Below are positions 30,380-30,612 of a DNA stretch of 30,612 bases, piece after piece. Each line of letters starts with the position of its first letter. The first letter of the stretch is position 1. The position numbers were made by a program, and so were the translations under genes. The notes under the pieces were generated by a model, which did not search any database, had not been told where the DNA came from, and was given only the letters and a program-made list of their open reading frames with translations. The DNA comes from Phaeoceros laevis (taxonomy: Eukaryota; Anthocerotophyta; Anthocerotopsida; Notothyladales), in contig JBNGIQ010009497.1 in assembly GCA_049999765.1 (NCBI GenBank), forward strand, positions 1 through 30,612. The letters are read 5' to 3'.

Positions 30380-30612
30380 CTGGAGACCTGGAATGGAGCT
30401 GACAACTGCATTAGGTGATTTGTGAGTCCCCAAGTGCTGAATACACGTGCCAGTGAAGTAAAATGAATACAAATTCACTTTGTGGTATCTGTCATCCCAC
30501 CTCTCCCGGATGTTTGAAATAATCCTGCCAGATCTGGGTGGGATCTTCAACAAACGATGAACATCGATGTTCCACCATGCTTAACGGGCCTGGAAGACAC
30601 GAAGCCACCTGT
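30380..30612 (-). other. 5' flank or N-terminal extension of the DYW gene, cut by the window
   Basis: The PPR reading frame continues open to 30580, where TAA closes it, and contains no ATG above 30379. Without an in-frame start, this is either 5' UTR or part of an exon spliced to a first exon outside the window. A second ATG (30579 on the minus strand) lies in another frame and opens only a short ORF. Confidence 0.5.

Noticed and set aside
1-30612. tRNA, rRNA, CRISPR or bacterial operon structures
   Set aside because: None was seen; intron-containing genes and plant-specific families make this nuclear plant DNA.

Overview
The window is nuclear DNA of a land plant. Spliceosomal introns of about 90-240 bp with GT..AG ends interrupt four genes, two genes encode pentatricopeptide repeat (PPR) proteins of organelle RNA metabolism, one encodes a plant-type HKT cation transporter, and one encodes the splicing factor SF3B1. 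The style of the DYW-type PPR protein (LKACSSL, VDVYAKCGSL and RMQQEG motifs in repeated modules) and a LysM/M23 peptidoglycan-hydrolase-like gene point to a seed-free plant. My best inference is a fern with a fairly compact genome; no genus can be fixed from the sequence alone. Two runs of exactly 100 N (9694-9793 and 18374-18473) are scaffold gaps of unknown true size.

Layout. 1-4318: about 4.3 kb without a convincing gene (one short tandem duplication, one possible decayed membrane-protein ORF). 4319-5383 (+): single-exon D-isomer-specific 2-hydroxyacid dehydrogenase with a poly(A) signal at 5683. 6495-7752 (+): two-exon secreted proline-rich, collagen-like repeat protein with a TATA box at 6415. 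7753-12811: AT-rich accessory island holding a small secreted serine-rich protein gene (minus, 8918-9598), a foldback/MITE-like element (10030-10612), a 94-bp tandem duplication, and a degenerate Helitron (11228-12572) with a broken Pif1-like helicase tail. 12812-15304 (-): three-exon HKT transporter. 15830-17758 (-): six-exon protein with two LysM domains and an M23 metallopeptidase domain. 19592-19951: decayed tandem copy of the 3' end of the next gene. 20065-22429 (-): two-exon OTP51 orthologue (PPR plus LAGLIDADG). 22893-26774 (-): intronless SF3B1. 27269-30379 (-): intronless DYW-type PPR editing factor with amplified repeat modules, whose 5' end may lie outside the window.

How the genes relate. 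These are independently transcribed eukaryotic genes, not an operon. Three of them bear on organelles: OTP51 (plastid group II intron splicing), the DYW protein (organelle C-to-U RNA editing) and, by inference, the LysM/M23 protein (a bacterial-type cell-wall hydrolase that could act on plastid peptidoglycan). SF3B1 is the nuclear U2 snRNP branch-site factor. HKT moves Na+/K+ across membranes. The proline-rich and serine-rich products carry signal peptides and are probably extracellular. The LysM/M23 gene is the most unusual item; its exon structure was worked out here by joining six exons whose phases all agree.
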